From NCBI GenBank assembly GCA_003117195.1, contig BDSI01000079.1, forward strand, positions 384,093 to 448,092: DNA of 64,000 nucleotides, in the 5' to 3' direction. The first letter of the stretch is position 1. Each line of letters starts with the position of its first letter. A model generated the notes under the pieces. That model was not told the DNA's origin. It saw only the letters and a list, made by a program, of their open reading frames with translations, and searched no databases. Source of the stretch: Eudorina sp. 2006-703-Eu-15 (taxonomy: Eukaryota; Chlorophyta; Chlorophyceae; Chlamydomonadales; Volvocaceae). This document shows positions 45,866 to 57,702 of the stretch, piece by piece. The position numbers were made by a program, and so were the translations under genes.

Positions 45866-48800
45866 GCCGCCAGCCTCGTGCGCCCACCCTCCGGCTGCTG
45901 ACAGTCAACGTCAACGGCTTGAAGGGGGAGCGCACACCCCGGCTGCTCTGCTATTTGAAGCAGGTAGCCCGCAACCCGGATGTCACGTTTGTCCAGGAAG
46001 CCAAACTGGGCAGCAAGGAGGATCTGCAGGCAGCACTGCAGCGGGGGAGGGCCCGGGTGCGCCGTGGAAAGGCCGGTGGGCGTACAGCCCGGGCAGTGCT
46101 CACAGCCGGGGCACAGCCATCCTGGTTCGCCCCGGGCTGGCCTTACCTGGCCTCGTGCATCAAGGCTCCAAACAGGACGACGCTGGCCGTGTCGTCTGCT
46201 GGGACTGGGATGTCCTGCACCTTCGGCTGCGGCTCCTCAGTGTGTATGCCCCGCCAGCAGCAGCCGAGAAGCCAGACTTCTTCACAGGGCTGCAGCCATA
46301 CTTGGACACCGACCGCCACGTCATACTTGGGGGCGACCTCAACTGCACTCTGGGCCCATCGGAGGAAGCCGAAATGTCTCGTAACAGGGCGGCCGGCCGG
46401 CAGCAGCTCCAACACCTTATCTCCGCTGCAGACCTGGTGGACCCCTGGCCCGCGGGTCGGCCCGACCGTGGCTACACTTATCCAGCCGCCGCCAACCGGG
46501 CGGCCACCGCCCGCCTGGATCGCTGGCTGATCAGCCGGCCACTGGCTGCATACGTGGCCCACATACAGGTTGCCCCGGGGGCGCCCGGTGACCATCATGG
46601 CGTCCTGCTCGAGCTGGCGCTGCCTGGCCTGCCCCCACTCGGCCGCAGCAGCTGGATGTTTCCCACCTATCTCCTCTACCATCCCAGCCTGCTGCCGCGC
46701 CTCAAGGCTGCGGTCCAGTCCGAGCTCCAGGCGGCCCAGCAACGTGTTCCCCCGTGGATGCCAGGGAAACTTGGGAGTGGGTCAAAGGCCGGCTGCGGCT
46801 GGTGGCTGACCAGCTCCACCGCCAGCATCTCCGCGAGCAAGTGGCCGACCTTCGTGCTGCACAGCAGGCCGCAGCCGCAGCTCTGGCGGCCCAGCATGGC
46901 AGTGCCCCTGGCTCTCCTGTTAGCCTGGACGCCGCTCGTGCCTGCAAGCAGCTGGCTGACAGTGTGGCCCAGGCCTCCACCCGCCGCAATGCCGCCCTGG
47001 ATGCCGCCTACACCCGGCATGGAGACAAAGGCACCGGCTGGTTCCACCAGCTCGGCCGGGAGGCCAAGGTCAGGGAACCCATCACCCACCTGCTCGCCCC
47101 ACGGCAGCCCGAGCCAGTCCCCCTGACCAGCGCGAATGCTGGTGAGACCATCACCACGGCCGCCCACGCCATGTACAGCAGTGACAGCCCCACGGGCCTG
47201 TTCCGAGTTGGGGAGGTGGACCCCGCTGCCCAGGACCTGCTCCTCAGCCACCTTCGCCGGAGGCTGCCAGACGACCTGCGGGACAGCTCTGATGGCGCAG
47301 GGGCCCAGGGGGAACTCCAGTTGGAGGAACTCATGGTGGCCCTGGCTTCATGCCAGAATGGCAAGGCCCCGGGTTCGGATGGTGTCCCGTACGAGGTCTA
47401 TCGTGTCCTGTGGGAGCAGCTGGGGCCGCCGCTCCTTGCAGCCGCCAATGAAGCCTTCCACCAGGGCTCAGTCGCCTCCGGGGCGGCCGCTGCTGCATCC
47501 CTGCCCCGCAGCTGGCGTGAAGGGATCATCTCTCTCATCTATAAGGGGAAGCGCCTGCCTCAGCCGGACCTCAGCAGCTACCGGCCCATCACCCTCCTGC
47601 AGTGTGACTACAAAATCGTCTGCAAGGTGGTCAGCAATCGCCTCCAGCCGGCCCTGGATTACCTGGTGGACCCGCTCCAAACAGCCTTTATCGCGGGGCG
47701 AGATATCCGGGACAACATCCTGTACCACCTGGCCCTGGCTGAGCATGTGCAACAGTCCCAGCAATCCGCGGCCCTCCTCTTCCTGGACATTGAGAAAGCC
47801 TACGACCGGGTCCACCGCCCGTGGCTGTACCGAGTGGTGGAGTCCAAGGGATTTGGGCCCAACATGCAGCGGTGGATCCGCCTCCTCACGTCGGATGGGT
47901 CTTCCCGTGTTGTTTTTTTTTTTTCTGAGAGGGACGTTACAAGGACAAAGGGTTGTGGTCAACGGCCAGCTGTCCGCCCCGTTCCCGGTCCGGAACGGCC
48001 TCGAGCAGGGCAGCACCCTGTCGCCCGTCCTCTGGGTCCTGCAGCTTGAGCCACTCACGGCGTACCTGCACCATCTATGCACCTCAGGCCAGCTACGCAC
48101 GCCCACCCTCCCCAGTGGACAGCCTGCGCCGCCCGTGTCGCACCATGCTGACGATACTGTCCTCACGGTCCGGGACGTTGATGAGGACGGCCCCGTCGCC
48201 AAAGCAGCGGTCCAGCTCTTCTGCCGGGCCAGTAACGCCAAGGAGAATGCCAGCAAAAGCATGGGGCTGGTGCTCGGCACCCACCGTGTGGTCTGGGGTG
48301 TGAATGAGGCAACGGGCGCCAAATTCCCTCTCCCTGGGGAGGAGCCGCCCCGCCACCTTGGGGTACCGCTCACCACTGACACCACCCTGGCGGCCAACCT
48401 CTGCTACGCCAGCCGTATCCAACGGCTGAACAACATCGGGCAGGAGTGGCGGCGGCATGGCCTCAGCTTCGTCGGCAGGGTCCACGTGGCCAAGCAGGTA
48501 TTGGGCAATGCCCTTGCCTTCCACTTCTCCTTTGTCCAGCCCTCCCCACCCCAGCTGGCAGCGCTGCGGAAGTGCATCGACGGCTTCACAGCCTGGTCGT
48601 TGCTGCCTGAAGATGCTACCCTGGTGTGCAATGGTCGTGCACTGCTGAAGCCGGATCCAGTGGTGGCATACCAAGACCACGAGTGTGGCGGGGTTGGCCA
48701 CATTGACCTTGACTCCTTTCTTGCAGCGCTGCATGGCAAGACCCTGGCGCAGTTAGCCCAACCAGGGCGGCAGCCCTGGAAGCTGATCATGCGCTCCCTC

Positions 48801-50891
48801 TTCGCTAACTGGGCCCCCCGTGGGGCCACCGGCTGGGGTTGGGTGTATGGGACGGTGGACCCGCCGGCAAACCTGCCCCCGTACCTGGCCAGCCTGGTGA
48901 CATCCTTCCGGGCCTCACAGCCCTGCCGGCTGCCTTACCCTGAGGGCACTGACGCGCGGGCGCTGCTGCATGAGCCGCTGTACTACAATGCAGCCCTTCG
49001 GGACCCAGTGACAGGACAGCCGTTCCAGCCCCCCGGTATGCCTGAGGACGGACCCATCGACGCACCGTGCACCGTGGCAGCCCTGCGTGCAGCCCCAGCC
49101 CTGGCCCAGTGTGACCCCCAACTGCAGGCTGTGCTGGCCGCCATGCCTCCAGACTGGCAACAGCTCCTGCCAGGTGGCCTCCTCACCGCAGAACTTCCTG
49201 AAGCCGCAAATTGGCAAGTGTCACTGGACAGCAACTGGGTCCGCAGCCCGTCCGGAGCTCTACTGGCTGCCCTGCCCAGCGGCCGCCTCGTCACCCCTGA
49301 ACCAGCAGCGGCCGGGCCGGCGGCCCCTGAAGCATGGCTGGCGGCCTGTGTCCTGCCAGGCAAAAAGCCGCGCCGCTTCTGGTCCCTGGCGGAGCGTTTA
49401 GTGTACCAGGCTGCCCCACCGGCTGAGCGGCCGGCCTTGTGGCCAACCGAGAACCAGCTCCTGGGCCCCTGGAGCGAGGTGCAGTGCCACCCCCTCAGTC
49501 ATGGCCACGGCACCCTGCCACTGGTACACTACACAGTGTGCGAAACCCGCCGCCGTCTCACAGCTGCACGCCTGGCTTTGGGAGACCATGGCCCAGGACC
49601 CCTGACGCCCGCTGCGTGGCCTACACTCCCGGGTAATCGCAGTGCACTCACGGTCCTGGAGGAGGAATGGAGACGGCAGCATGCAGCCAATCGGGCCCCC
49701 AGCCGTAGCAGCTGGTTCAGGATGCACCCAGTCCAGCCTGCAGCCTGGATGCGGCCACGTTGCAACCCACTCTCCTCGTTCACAGCCAGTGTCACTCAGC
49801 TGCCGGCAACTCAGCGGCGTCCTCACAGCGGGGGGGACCCAGGGGCAGGCCCCTCGACAGCTGGGCCATCTACCTTCATCAACCACCCCCCCGCAGGGCC
49901 GCTGCAAGGGAGCCCGCCGGACCTACCAGATCAGCTGGCCCCCGTGGACCCACCCGCCCCGCCGGACCCACCTGACCTGCCGCACCCACCTGACCCGCCT
50001 GAACCGCCAGACCCGCCGGGCTTGGGTGCACCCACGGCGGCCCAGAAGCACAAGACCTGGCCGCGGCTGTGGGACAGCCCGGCCAGCAACCGGGCCAAGG
50101 CCCTGGTGTGGCGTCTGCAGCATGCACGGCTCCCGTGCGGCCTGTACCTCGCAACCAAAGGCCGGCCGGACCGCGCCGCCTGCAGCCACCCACCCTGCCA
50201 ACAGCCACAGCAGCAGCCACAGCAGCAGCAGCCGCGGCGATGGCGGCCAGAACCGTGCATGGACAGCTTGACCCACATCTTTGTGGCCTGCCCGGCATAC
50301 AAGGGTGCTCGTGAGTGGCTGGTGGCTCTCTGGGGGGCCATCACTGGGGGGCCCGGCCCCCCAATGATGAGCCTTGCACTGCTGCTGGGAGACTGGGCCG
50401 CCGCCTGGGGCCAGTACCCAACCAGCCCGGGCCTGCAAACCCTCTGGACCGCCCTTCGGGCCACCTGGCTGTGGGCCGTCTGGTGCCACCACCAAGCTGC
50501 TGACACCGAGCCCTGCCCCTCCGAAGCGGTCATCACCCAGGTGGTCAGCGAGCTCCAACGGCTCATGTGGGCGCATTTCCGGATGGCAGCGTTGCCCGAC
50601 GACACCATGGCTGGGTTGCCACTCTCTCACATCACCGCCCAGCTGAAGACAGCTCCGCTGGACGCCTTCGAAGCCTCCTGGGTGCATAAAGGTGTCCTGT
50701 GCTCTGTCGAGCGTGCCGAAGGGCAGGCACCCAGGCTGCGGGTCCATCTGTCCCTGGCCCACCCTGTGCCAGCCCCACAGGCTGCCGCCACAGTAATGTC
50801 TGATTGGTTTCAGCTCGCAGCTACAGCATCAGCATCAGCTCAGCCCAGCTCAGGGGGGTTTTGTTGTGTGAGCCGCTTCCGGTTTGTGTAG
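45862..50891 (+). pseudogene. ORF2 of LINE A: endonuclease, reverse transcriptase, zinc knuckle
   Basis: ATG 45862 lies in the ATGA overlap with ORF1. Order: EEP endonuclease (LLTVNVNGLK, FVQEAKL, GGDLNCTL, LDRWLIS, DHHGVL), RT fingers (GKAPGSDGVPYEVYR), motif A LDIEKAYDRV (about 47790), motif B QGSTLSPVL, motif C HHADDTV (about 48140), LGVPL, a Pro-rich linker, a C-S-H-P-P-C..H..C knuckle and a helical end. The protein nicks the target and copies element RNA. Breaks: single-base losses in homopolymers near 46045 and 46750, and a 43-nt LINE-tip insertion at 47913. TAG is changed to TGG at 50807-50809, so the frame runs 27 codons into the UTR, to 50891. Confidence 0.85.
47913..47952 (-). mobile_element. 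40-nt LINE tip inserted in RT of LINE A
   Basis: Poly(T) plus only 28 nt of the LINE 3' end, flanked by TTG duplications. It lies between motifs A and B, shifts the frame by one base and adds no stop before the shift. Confidence 0.9.
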
Positions 50892-51137
50892 GGCAGTAGT
50901 GAAAGGGGGTTTCAGAGGGGCTTTGTGGGGGGGCCTCGAGAGTGCTGGGGTCTAGGGGGGCCAGTGTTGTAGGGGTGAGGGCCTCCAGGGTTGGGCTGGA
51001 GAGGGAGGGGTGTGCCTGCTTGCTGCGCCCCGCAGGGTACCAGCCCTGGACGTTTCCCTTGCTCGTGGCGTGCTCGTGCTCTGCCGGGCCGGCGTCTGTT
51101 GGCGTGGCTGGTGGAGCGGCGCCCTGTTGTGCGGCCC

Positions 51138-52057
51138 TTTTTTTTTTTTTCTGAGAGGGACGTTACAAGGACAAAGGGACGGAAGCAGACCAAGCAGCAA
51201 GCCGGGAAGAAGGCCAGACGGCAAGCAAAGACCACCACACCGCAACCGAGCCCCAGAGGCACCAACCAGAAGGAAAGGGAACCAAGCAACGCCAACCTCA
51301 CAGACAGGACGGGGACAGGGACAGGGCGGCAGAGGGAGAGAAAAGCTCCCAAAGCGGCAAAACGGCACAACAAGGCCGCACCTCCTACTCCAGGCCACCA
51401 GGCGAGACGGAAGGCCAAAGACGACCCACCCACCAACAAACAACAAATGACAAAAAAAAAAGAAAAGAAAAACAGCTACAAAACCAGAACACAGCAACGA
51501 GGCAAACACTACCCAAAGAAGCAGGGCAACACCCAACTGCAGCAGCCACAGAAGACACAAAGCAAACAAATGGAAGCAACAACCTGCAGCAGCCCCAGGG
51601 AACACCGGAACTCCCAACAGAAGGAGACACACCAGACCGCCCAACCGAAGGAACCCAAACCCCCCACCCCCCAAAAACAGACCCCCCAGGCTCGCACGAA
51701 CCCAAAAGCAACGAGGTGCCGCCCAAGGCACAGGAGGCCAGGGCACGAGCACACCAAGGCGCCAAGCACGTCACGGCCGAACCCGGGTGCCGCTCGGTAG
51801 GGTCTCGAGCACGAGCACACCGCAGGGCCGCACAACAGGGCGCCGCTCCACCAGCCACGCCAACAGACGCCGGCCCGGCAGAGCACGAGCACGCCACGAG
51901 CAAGGGAAACGTCTAGGGCTGGTACCCTGCGGGGCGCAGCAAGCAGGCACACCCCTCCCTCGCCAACCCAACCCTGGAGGCCCTCACCCCTACAACACTG
52001 GCCCCCCTAGACCCCAGCACCCTCGAGGCCCCCACACAAAGCCGAACTGAAACCCCC
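51138..52057 (-). mobile_element. LINE 3'-UTR copy nested in the 3' UTR of LINE A
   Basis: Poly(T) and CTGAGAGGG to the 5' part of the UTR. The host UTR reads continuously from GCGGCCC (51137) to CTGCGGTG (52058). Confidence 0.88.
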
Positions 52058-52736
52058 TGCGGTGTGCTCGTGCTCGAGACCCTACCGAGCGGCACCCGGG
52101 TTTGGCCGTGACGTGCTTGGTACCTTGGTGTGCTCGTGCCCTGACCTCCTGTGCCTTGGGCGGCACCTCGGGGCTTTTGGGTTCGTGCGAGCCTGGGGGG
52201 TGTGTATTTGGGGGGTGGGGGGTTGGGTTCCTTCTGTTGGGCGGTCTGGTGTGTCCCCTTCTGTTTGGGAGTTCCGGTGTTCCCTTGGGCTGCTGCAGGT
52301 TTGTTGCTTCCGTTGTTTGTTTTGTGTCTTCTGTGGCTGCTGCAGTTCGGTGTTGCCCTGCTTCTTTGGGTAGTGTTTGCCTCGTTGCTGTGTTCTGGTT
52401 TTGTAGCCGTTTTTCTTTTCTTTTTTTGTTTTTGTTGTTTGTTGGTGGGTGGGTCGTCTTTGGCCTTCCGTCTCGCCTGGTGGCCTGGAGTAGGAGGTGC
52501 GGCCTTGTTGTGCCGTTTTGCCGCTTTGGGAGCTTTTCTCTCCCTCTGCCGCCCTGTCCCTGTCCCCGTCCTGTCTGTGAGGTTGGCGTTGCTTGGTTCC
52601 CTTTCCTTCTGGTTGGTGCCTCTGGGGCTCGGTTGCGGTGTGGTGGTCTTCGCTTGCCGTCTGGCCTTCTTCCCGGCTTGCTGCTTGGTCTGCTTCCGTC
52701 CCTTTGTCCTTGTAACGTCCCTCTCAGAAAAAAAAA

Positions 52737-53773
52737 AGCGGCTGGGTGCGGGCAGGCCTCAAAGTAATCGACCAGGGCATCATGATACCCGGCCAGTAAC
52801 GCGGGCCCGGGGGGCTGCCAGTCACCAAAGGCGGGGCCGGCCAGGAGGCTGGCTTGAAGGAGGGCTACCTCATGGGTGGTCAGCGGCCCACTCACTGACA
52901 GGGGGGTCGCCCCCTTGGGCTGCGCCGTGGCACCTGGTGGCGGGAGACCCTGGCGATCACAAGGCGGAGCTGATGTGGGCCTGGTGGTGGAGGGGTACAC
53001 TGGGCTGTGGGGACCCTCGGGCGCCTGGGGACCAGTGGCAGCTGCCGGCGGGCCGCCCCCGTGTGCAGCCGGCGCTTGGGGGTTTGGCCGGGGGGCGGGG
53101 GCGGGGCTGGCAGTAGCTGGGGCTGGGAGGCGGGCGGGGCTGACAGAGCTGCTGGGGGTGGCAGCCAGCGGGGGGGCCGGGGGGCGCCCCGGGTGCTGGC
53201 TGGGTGTGACAGGGCTCCAGGCGTCAGCCGCCGGCCCCGGGGGGCCGACGGCCCCTGGTGGTGGCGGGCGGGCCACAGTGGGGGCAGGCTGCCCGTCGGG
53301 GCTGCTGGGGGCCGCCGCCAGTGGGGTGCCCCCACCGGCGAGCATACGGGCACCGGGAGGCTCCCGGGCCGGGGTCTGGGCACCGTCGGGGCGGGCACCG
53401 TCGGGGCCCCGGGCCGGGGTATCACCCATTGAAAGGCCAACCCCCGCCCGGGGATACACTGACCGCTGGCGGTCATGTGCGGCCTGCACACTGGTGAGGA
53501 CTGCCCGCAGGGGGCTGGCCAAGGCGGCTGGGGCAGCTGGGTTGTCGGGCTCCCCCGGGGTAGGGCCCTGGCGACGCCACCAGCGGGCCTGATCAGCCAG
53601 ACTGGGGGGCCGAGGGGGCCCGGGCCTGTCACTGAGGGCCGCGGGAGCGGACGGTGCTGCTGGCTGCGGCGCTGCAGGAGCTGGATCGCCCGCCACTGGT
53701 ACGTCAGGCATGTCAGTGTCCGCCAGGGTGGGGCCCGCAGCTGTGGGGCCAGCAGGGTGGGCCCCATCACAGG
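52737..53773 (-). pseudogene. ORF1 middle portion of LINE B
   Basis: Minus-strand frame from TDMPDVPVAGDP through the Pro/Ala-rich linker to DYFEACPHPAA. It is open throughout, without the C-run frameshift seen in LINE A. It is cut at 53773 by the TIR element. Confidence 0.82.
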
Positions 53774-54009
53774 CCCTACCAACTCATAGGGGGTCTGACA
53801 AGGTCTAACTTACTAGGCGAGGTTGTCAGGAATGGTCATTTGCAGCTCCGGACGCAAATTGTCATAGTTGCCAAACAGGTTGTCAGAGGAGTCTTCAGAC
53901 CCTGTTTGAGGCTTTCTGATGTTGTGACAGAAGTCCGTTGGCGGGCAGAATTGTGGACTTGTGTTACCTGTTAGAGGTTGTCTGCAGTGATCACAACCTA
54001 ATACTTGCT

Positions 54010-56180
54010 GTCATAATTGCAAGATTTTATTAACTTTATTTCAGCGCTTGTTGAAAACAGATGATGCTATGGAACGAACGTTGTTAAAAGATGTCAAAGG
54101 ATAGATACTGGTTTACGAAAGTAAATGTTACCGGTTGTAACAGTGAGCCAGAGGCCTAGGACTCCTTTCAATGCTGGCGCAGTAGGGGCTGCCGTATAGG
54201 ACCAATAAATGCGTTTCCATACTAGCTGCTGATGAAACTTTGCGTGGTTTGTCCTGTCCATACGTTCGGTCTTGTTTTCTCGCTGATCGGCAAGTAATAA
54301 GCAAAAGTTGCGAGCACGTGAGTGAACGAAACGGTGCTGCGTGGATGGTGATACATCGAAGTGTGCAGCGACGAGTGACGGAGCCAAACATAGGCAAACG
54401 AGGCGAACAGTCAAGATCAGGAGCTTTACATTTACACTGCATGATGGGCTGCTTCGTTGCCGGCGCCATCGATTGCACACACACCATGCACCGATCGTTA
54501 AGTGTTCGATGAGGGTGTGTGCATATATAGCACGCACAAAATCAACACTATCCAGTGCGGTAACATCGCGATCTCCAACACAACCAGCACATTCAGTCGA
54601 ACGAAACCATACACGCACGGTGTGACACCCCAAACACCTGCTCTGAACCACATGCATGCATGCTTGTACGTACGCCCACGTACATCAGTAAAGCTTATCC
54701 GTCAAAGCACAATAAATCAAGTAGATGTGGATCCATCTCACAACAGGCAGCTGGTGGACTAGGAGGCTAGACCGACATAATACATACACCACACACCACT
54801 AGCTAGGCGTGTCTGTCCAGTCTACATACACACGCCCTGCCACCAGCCTGGCTGAGCAGCTCCCTGTCGTGTCCAGTTGCGACCACCTGCTGGGTTGAGC
54901 CTGTGTTCGGCACAGTGACGAGTAATGGCATAGCAAATTATTTTACTCTGGCGAGTCTGGCGAGTGGGCGTAGTGCAACAAGCAAATGGCCCCACAGATA
55001 AAGGCCCCACGCACGCATGACACAAGCAAGTAATATTATTATTACGGTGCGATGCCAAGTTCAATCAGTAAGGGTTTGAGGTCTGAGCGAAGGTTCCACC
55101 GACCCCAAGGGTAATGGCTTCTGTTGCAGTGTAGCAGACCTGCCACCCACGGCGGGCGCGGAGGTGTTCTGCGAGGAGGGGAAAAATCAGCGGGAGGGGA
55201 CAACCGAAATCAGCAATGAGCCCTAAACTACTTACCCTAATAGTCGTCAAGGTCGGTCGAAATGCGCAACTGCTCACTTGGAAGTACATATATACACCGA
55301 TAGTCATACCTAGCCACGCATCTGCATAATCAAGCAACGAACAGCAGCGACTGTCAAGCAAAGAACACGGAGCGAAGAGTCAGGCAATACGGGTCGACCA
55401 CGCCATGGGAAACGCCAAATGTAATACAAGGAAGCAGCGAGCGAGTGAGCATTGAAGTAATGACAGCATACCTGAGCCATGTCGAAGGGACGGAGCTAAA
55501 CACAATGACTGGGCCGTCCTTCCTGTGTGAGGACAGCAAACGTAAAACGATCATTTCATACACTGATACTGAATTAACGTAGGTAGGAATCAATCAAGGG
55601 CGTCTGCAGGCGTATATCGTTGATGGCAAATTTGAATTTCATCTACCGTATCACTCGGTGTCATATCATTAAACAATGCGTCGTCGATGTTGCCGTTGCA
55701 CCCTTTATTACTATATTTGATTGATGTGGAAAGATGTATTGGCGGGATAAGTCGGAATCTACTCAGTCTTTCGCGAAACTGGCGGACAAGCTCTCGCTAA
55801 GCTAGCTGGCTCTAAACAGCCTGGGTTTATTTTCGTTTGTCAAATTGCACTACATATAATTGTGTCAAAAGAATGTAAGTAAGTCTTTCTGCGATTAAAT
55901 ACCTGCTGACAAGCTCTGTACGATCGTGACCAGAGTACCGATCGTACAATTTCGACTCTGTTCACACGCTCAACAAAGAGGCCACAAGGAGCTGAACCTG
56001 AGAAATCTCTTTTGTCTACATTTTTATTCATTGGAGGGTGCGGAGATTTTCGGCATCTGCCTTGCTTCAGCACGCTTGCCGAAATACATAAGGGCTGCGG
56101 TAATCGTCTGTCACAGTACGTATCTTACAGGCCGTTTGCTAGGAGAACAACTTTCAAACAGTCATCATCAGGTCGGCGAA
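54010..56180. other. Interior of the TIR element, no gene called
   Basis: Mixed-GC single-copy sequence. Short open frames (for example 54094-54657 minus) lack domains. GT/AG-like signals exist, so a decayed spliced gene cannot be excluded. Confidence 0.4.
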
Positions 56181-56209
56181 CGAACTCGGCCAACAACGAC
56201 CAGTACGGT

Positions 56210-56425
56210 AGCGGTGAACATGAATATCTCTTGTTGAAGTTTGTCAACATTGTTGTTCCTGGTTGTCAACAACAATGAATGTATGAACGTTACAGCGGAC
56301 CCCAACAAGACATAAGCGACACCTCATCAGACAGTCGGAAACAGGTCCCGCCATACCGGTGCTGTTCGTTAGCCTGACAGTCTCTGAGCCTGTCAGAGCC
56401 TGTGTCGCCCCCTCTCATGAGAGGG
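56210..56425. repeat. Internal copy of the TIR element's right subterminal region
   Basis: Resembles 57515-57702: TGTCAACATTGTTGTT, TGGTTGTCAACAACAA, CATCAGACAGTCGG and GCCTGTCAGAGCCTGT are shared in order. It ends at CCCCCTCTCATGAGAGGG instead of CCCCCTATGAGTTGGTAGGG. Confidence 0.8.
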
Positions 56426-57514
56426 CATTAATCGCCGGCGCAGGCAATGGTAGAGGCGGGAAAAATGAGTGGCAACGAATGCAACCTTGGACCTGATGAT
56501 GAGGGAACTGAGGATGGAGGAAGATACACAGCAGGACGTGCGCGCGGCAAAACAAACGCACCGTGCTTGCTTGCTTGCTTGCTTGCGAAGTATGCATGTG
56601 AAATGTGTGTGCGGACTTGCGGAGGACCTCGCTCGCTCGTGACACCGACCTGTCGACGGGTCGGTGCAGCTAATAAACCGAGCTGGCGCGCTCGCACAGT
56701 GGACTCCACTGAGTGAAGGTACTTCTGATGATGGTATGGACTTATCGGATTACTGGCGATCGAGGGATGGCTGGGTCTGTTGGGCTGCGCCACCGGCTGC
56801 TCGACGTCGGAGTCGTAGGCGGGCGGCTGAAGGTAGGCAGTACGGGCTGTGCGCCCGAGAGAGAACGAAGGCCGGGAACAGGAGGACGGCACGGCCGAGA
56901 CGATAGGAGACGCACTCGGACTTACAATGCGGAGACAGGCTGCCGCCACACGCGGACAGAGCGCCGGTACAGAGGACCGCACGCTAGTTAAGAGACAGTG
57001 AGCAGTGAGCGCTTGTCAGCATCAAGTCGCTGGTATACGCCGGGTAAAACTGCTGACCAGCCCTGGCAGCGGGCGGCCTTTTATACTAGTCCTGAGGACC
57101 GGCACTTGCCAGCACCTCCAAGTCCCGCCACCCTCTGCACAAATGCCACTGAGTACCTAAGCTTCCACGCCTTCCCACTGATCCACACGGCGCCCGTAAG
57201 CCACCTTCCAGGCCAGACCGTCGGATTCCAGCTGCCGGGGACTGCCGGGGTAAGCGACGCCCCAAGTAACCGCACGGGGAATACCGCTAGGCATGGCAGC
57301 TAGGGCTCGACCACCAATGGAGTAACAACCGAACCGCAGCCCCAATAGCCACATCCTTTCCTGTGATCCTTGTGATGATGGCCAGCTGCTGCTGTCATAT
57401 CTTACATTCACCGTTATAGTGTTGCTTACAAGATTCGACATTATAAACAATTGTCAACCAGTCTTCACTACCTGCAATTTACTCGTCAACAACTATCACT
57501 ATCGTAAAACAAAT
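56426..57514. other. Segment between the two right-end copies
   Basis: Contains a (CTTG)n run near 56568-56586 and several overlapping GC-rich open frames without recognisable domains. It could be an element nested at, or captured by, the right end. Confidence 0.4.
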
Positions 57515-57702
57515 ATGAACATTAATATCTCTTGTTGAAATTTGTCAACATTGTTGTTACTGGTTGTCAACAACAAGACACAAGCAATATCTCATCAGAC
57601 AGTCGGGAACAATTCCCGCCACACCAGCGCACCTTGTTAGCCTGACAGGCTCTGACAGGCAGGCCTGTCAGAGCCTGTCTCGCCCCCTATGAGTTGGTAG
57701 GG

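Larger units (their letters stand above)
42189..52736 (+). mobile_element. LINE copy A, essentially full length, inserted in LINE B
   Basis: It starts TCAATACTTCAATACTTC and ends TGTAACGTCCCTCTCAG plus poly(A). Removing it restores LINE B exactly, with no clear target duplication. It contains a 5' region (42189-43431), ORF1, ORF2 and 3' UTR (50817-51137 plus 52058-52735). Three later LINE insertions lie in it: 43133-43409, 47913-47952 and 51138-52057. Endonuclease type, CCHC C-terminus and poly(A) tail place it near the L1 clade (inference). Confidence 0.88.
53774..57702. mobile_element. 3.9-kb TIR DNA transposon, 3-bp target duplication
   Basis: CCCTACCAACTCATAGGGGG at the left is the exact inverted complement of the right end, and AGG is duplicated at 53771-53773 and 57703-57705. 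Removing it rejoins the LINE B ORF1 sequence. A 3-bp duplication and CCCTA-type ends suggest a CACTA/EnSpm-like element, but no transposase is recognised. Internal frames are short and mutually overlapping, so it is probably non-autonomous. Confidence 0.8.

Noticed and set aside
54094..54657. 187-aa minus-strand frame as the transposase of the 3.9-kb TIR element
   Set aside because: No catalytic motif; overlaps several frames of similar length; too short for a CACTA transposase.
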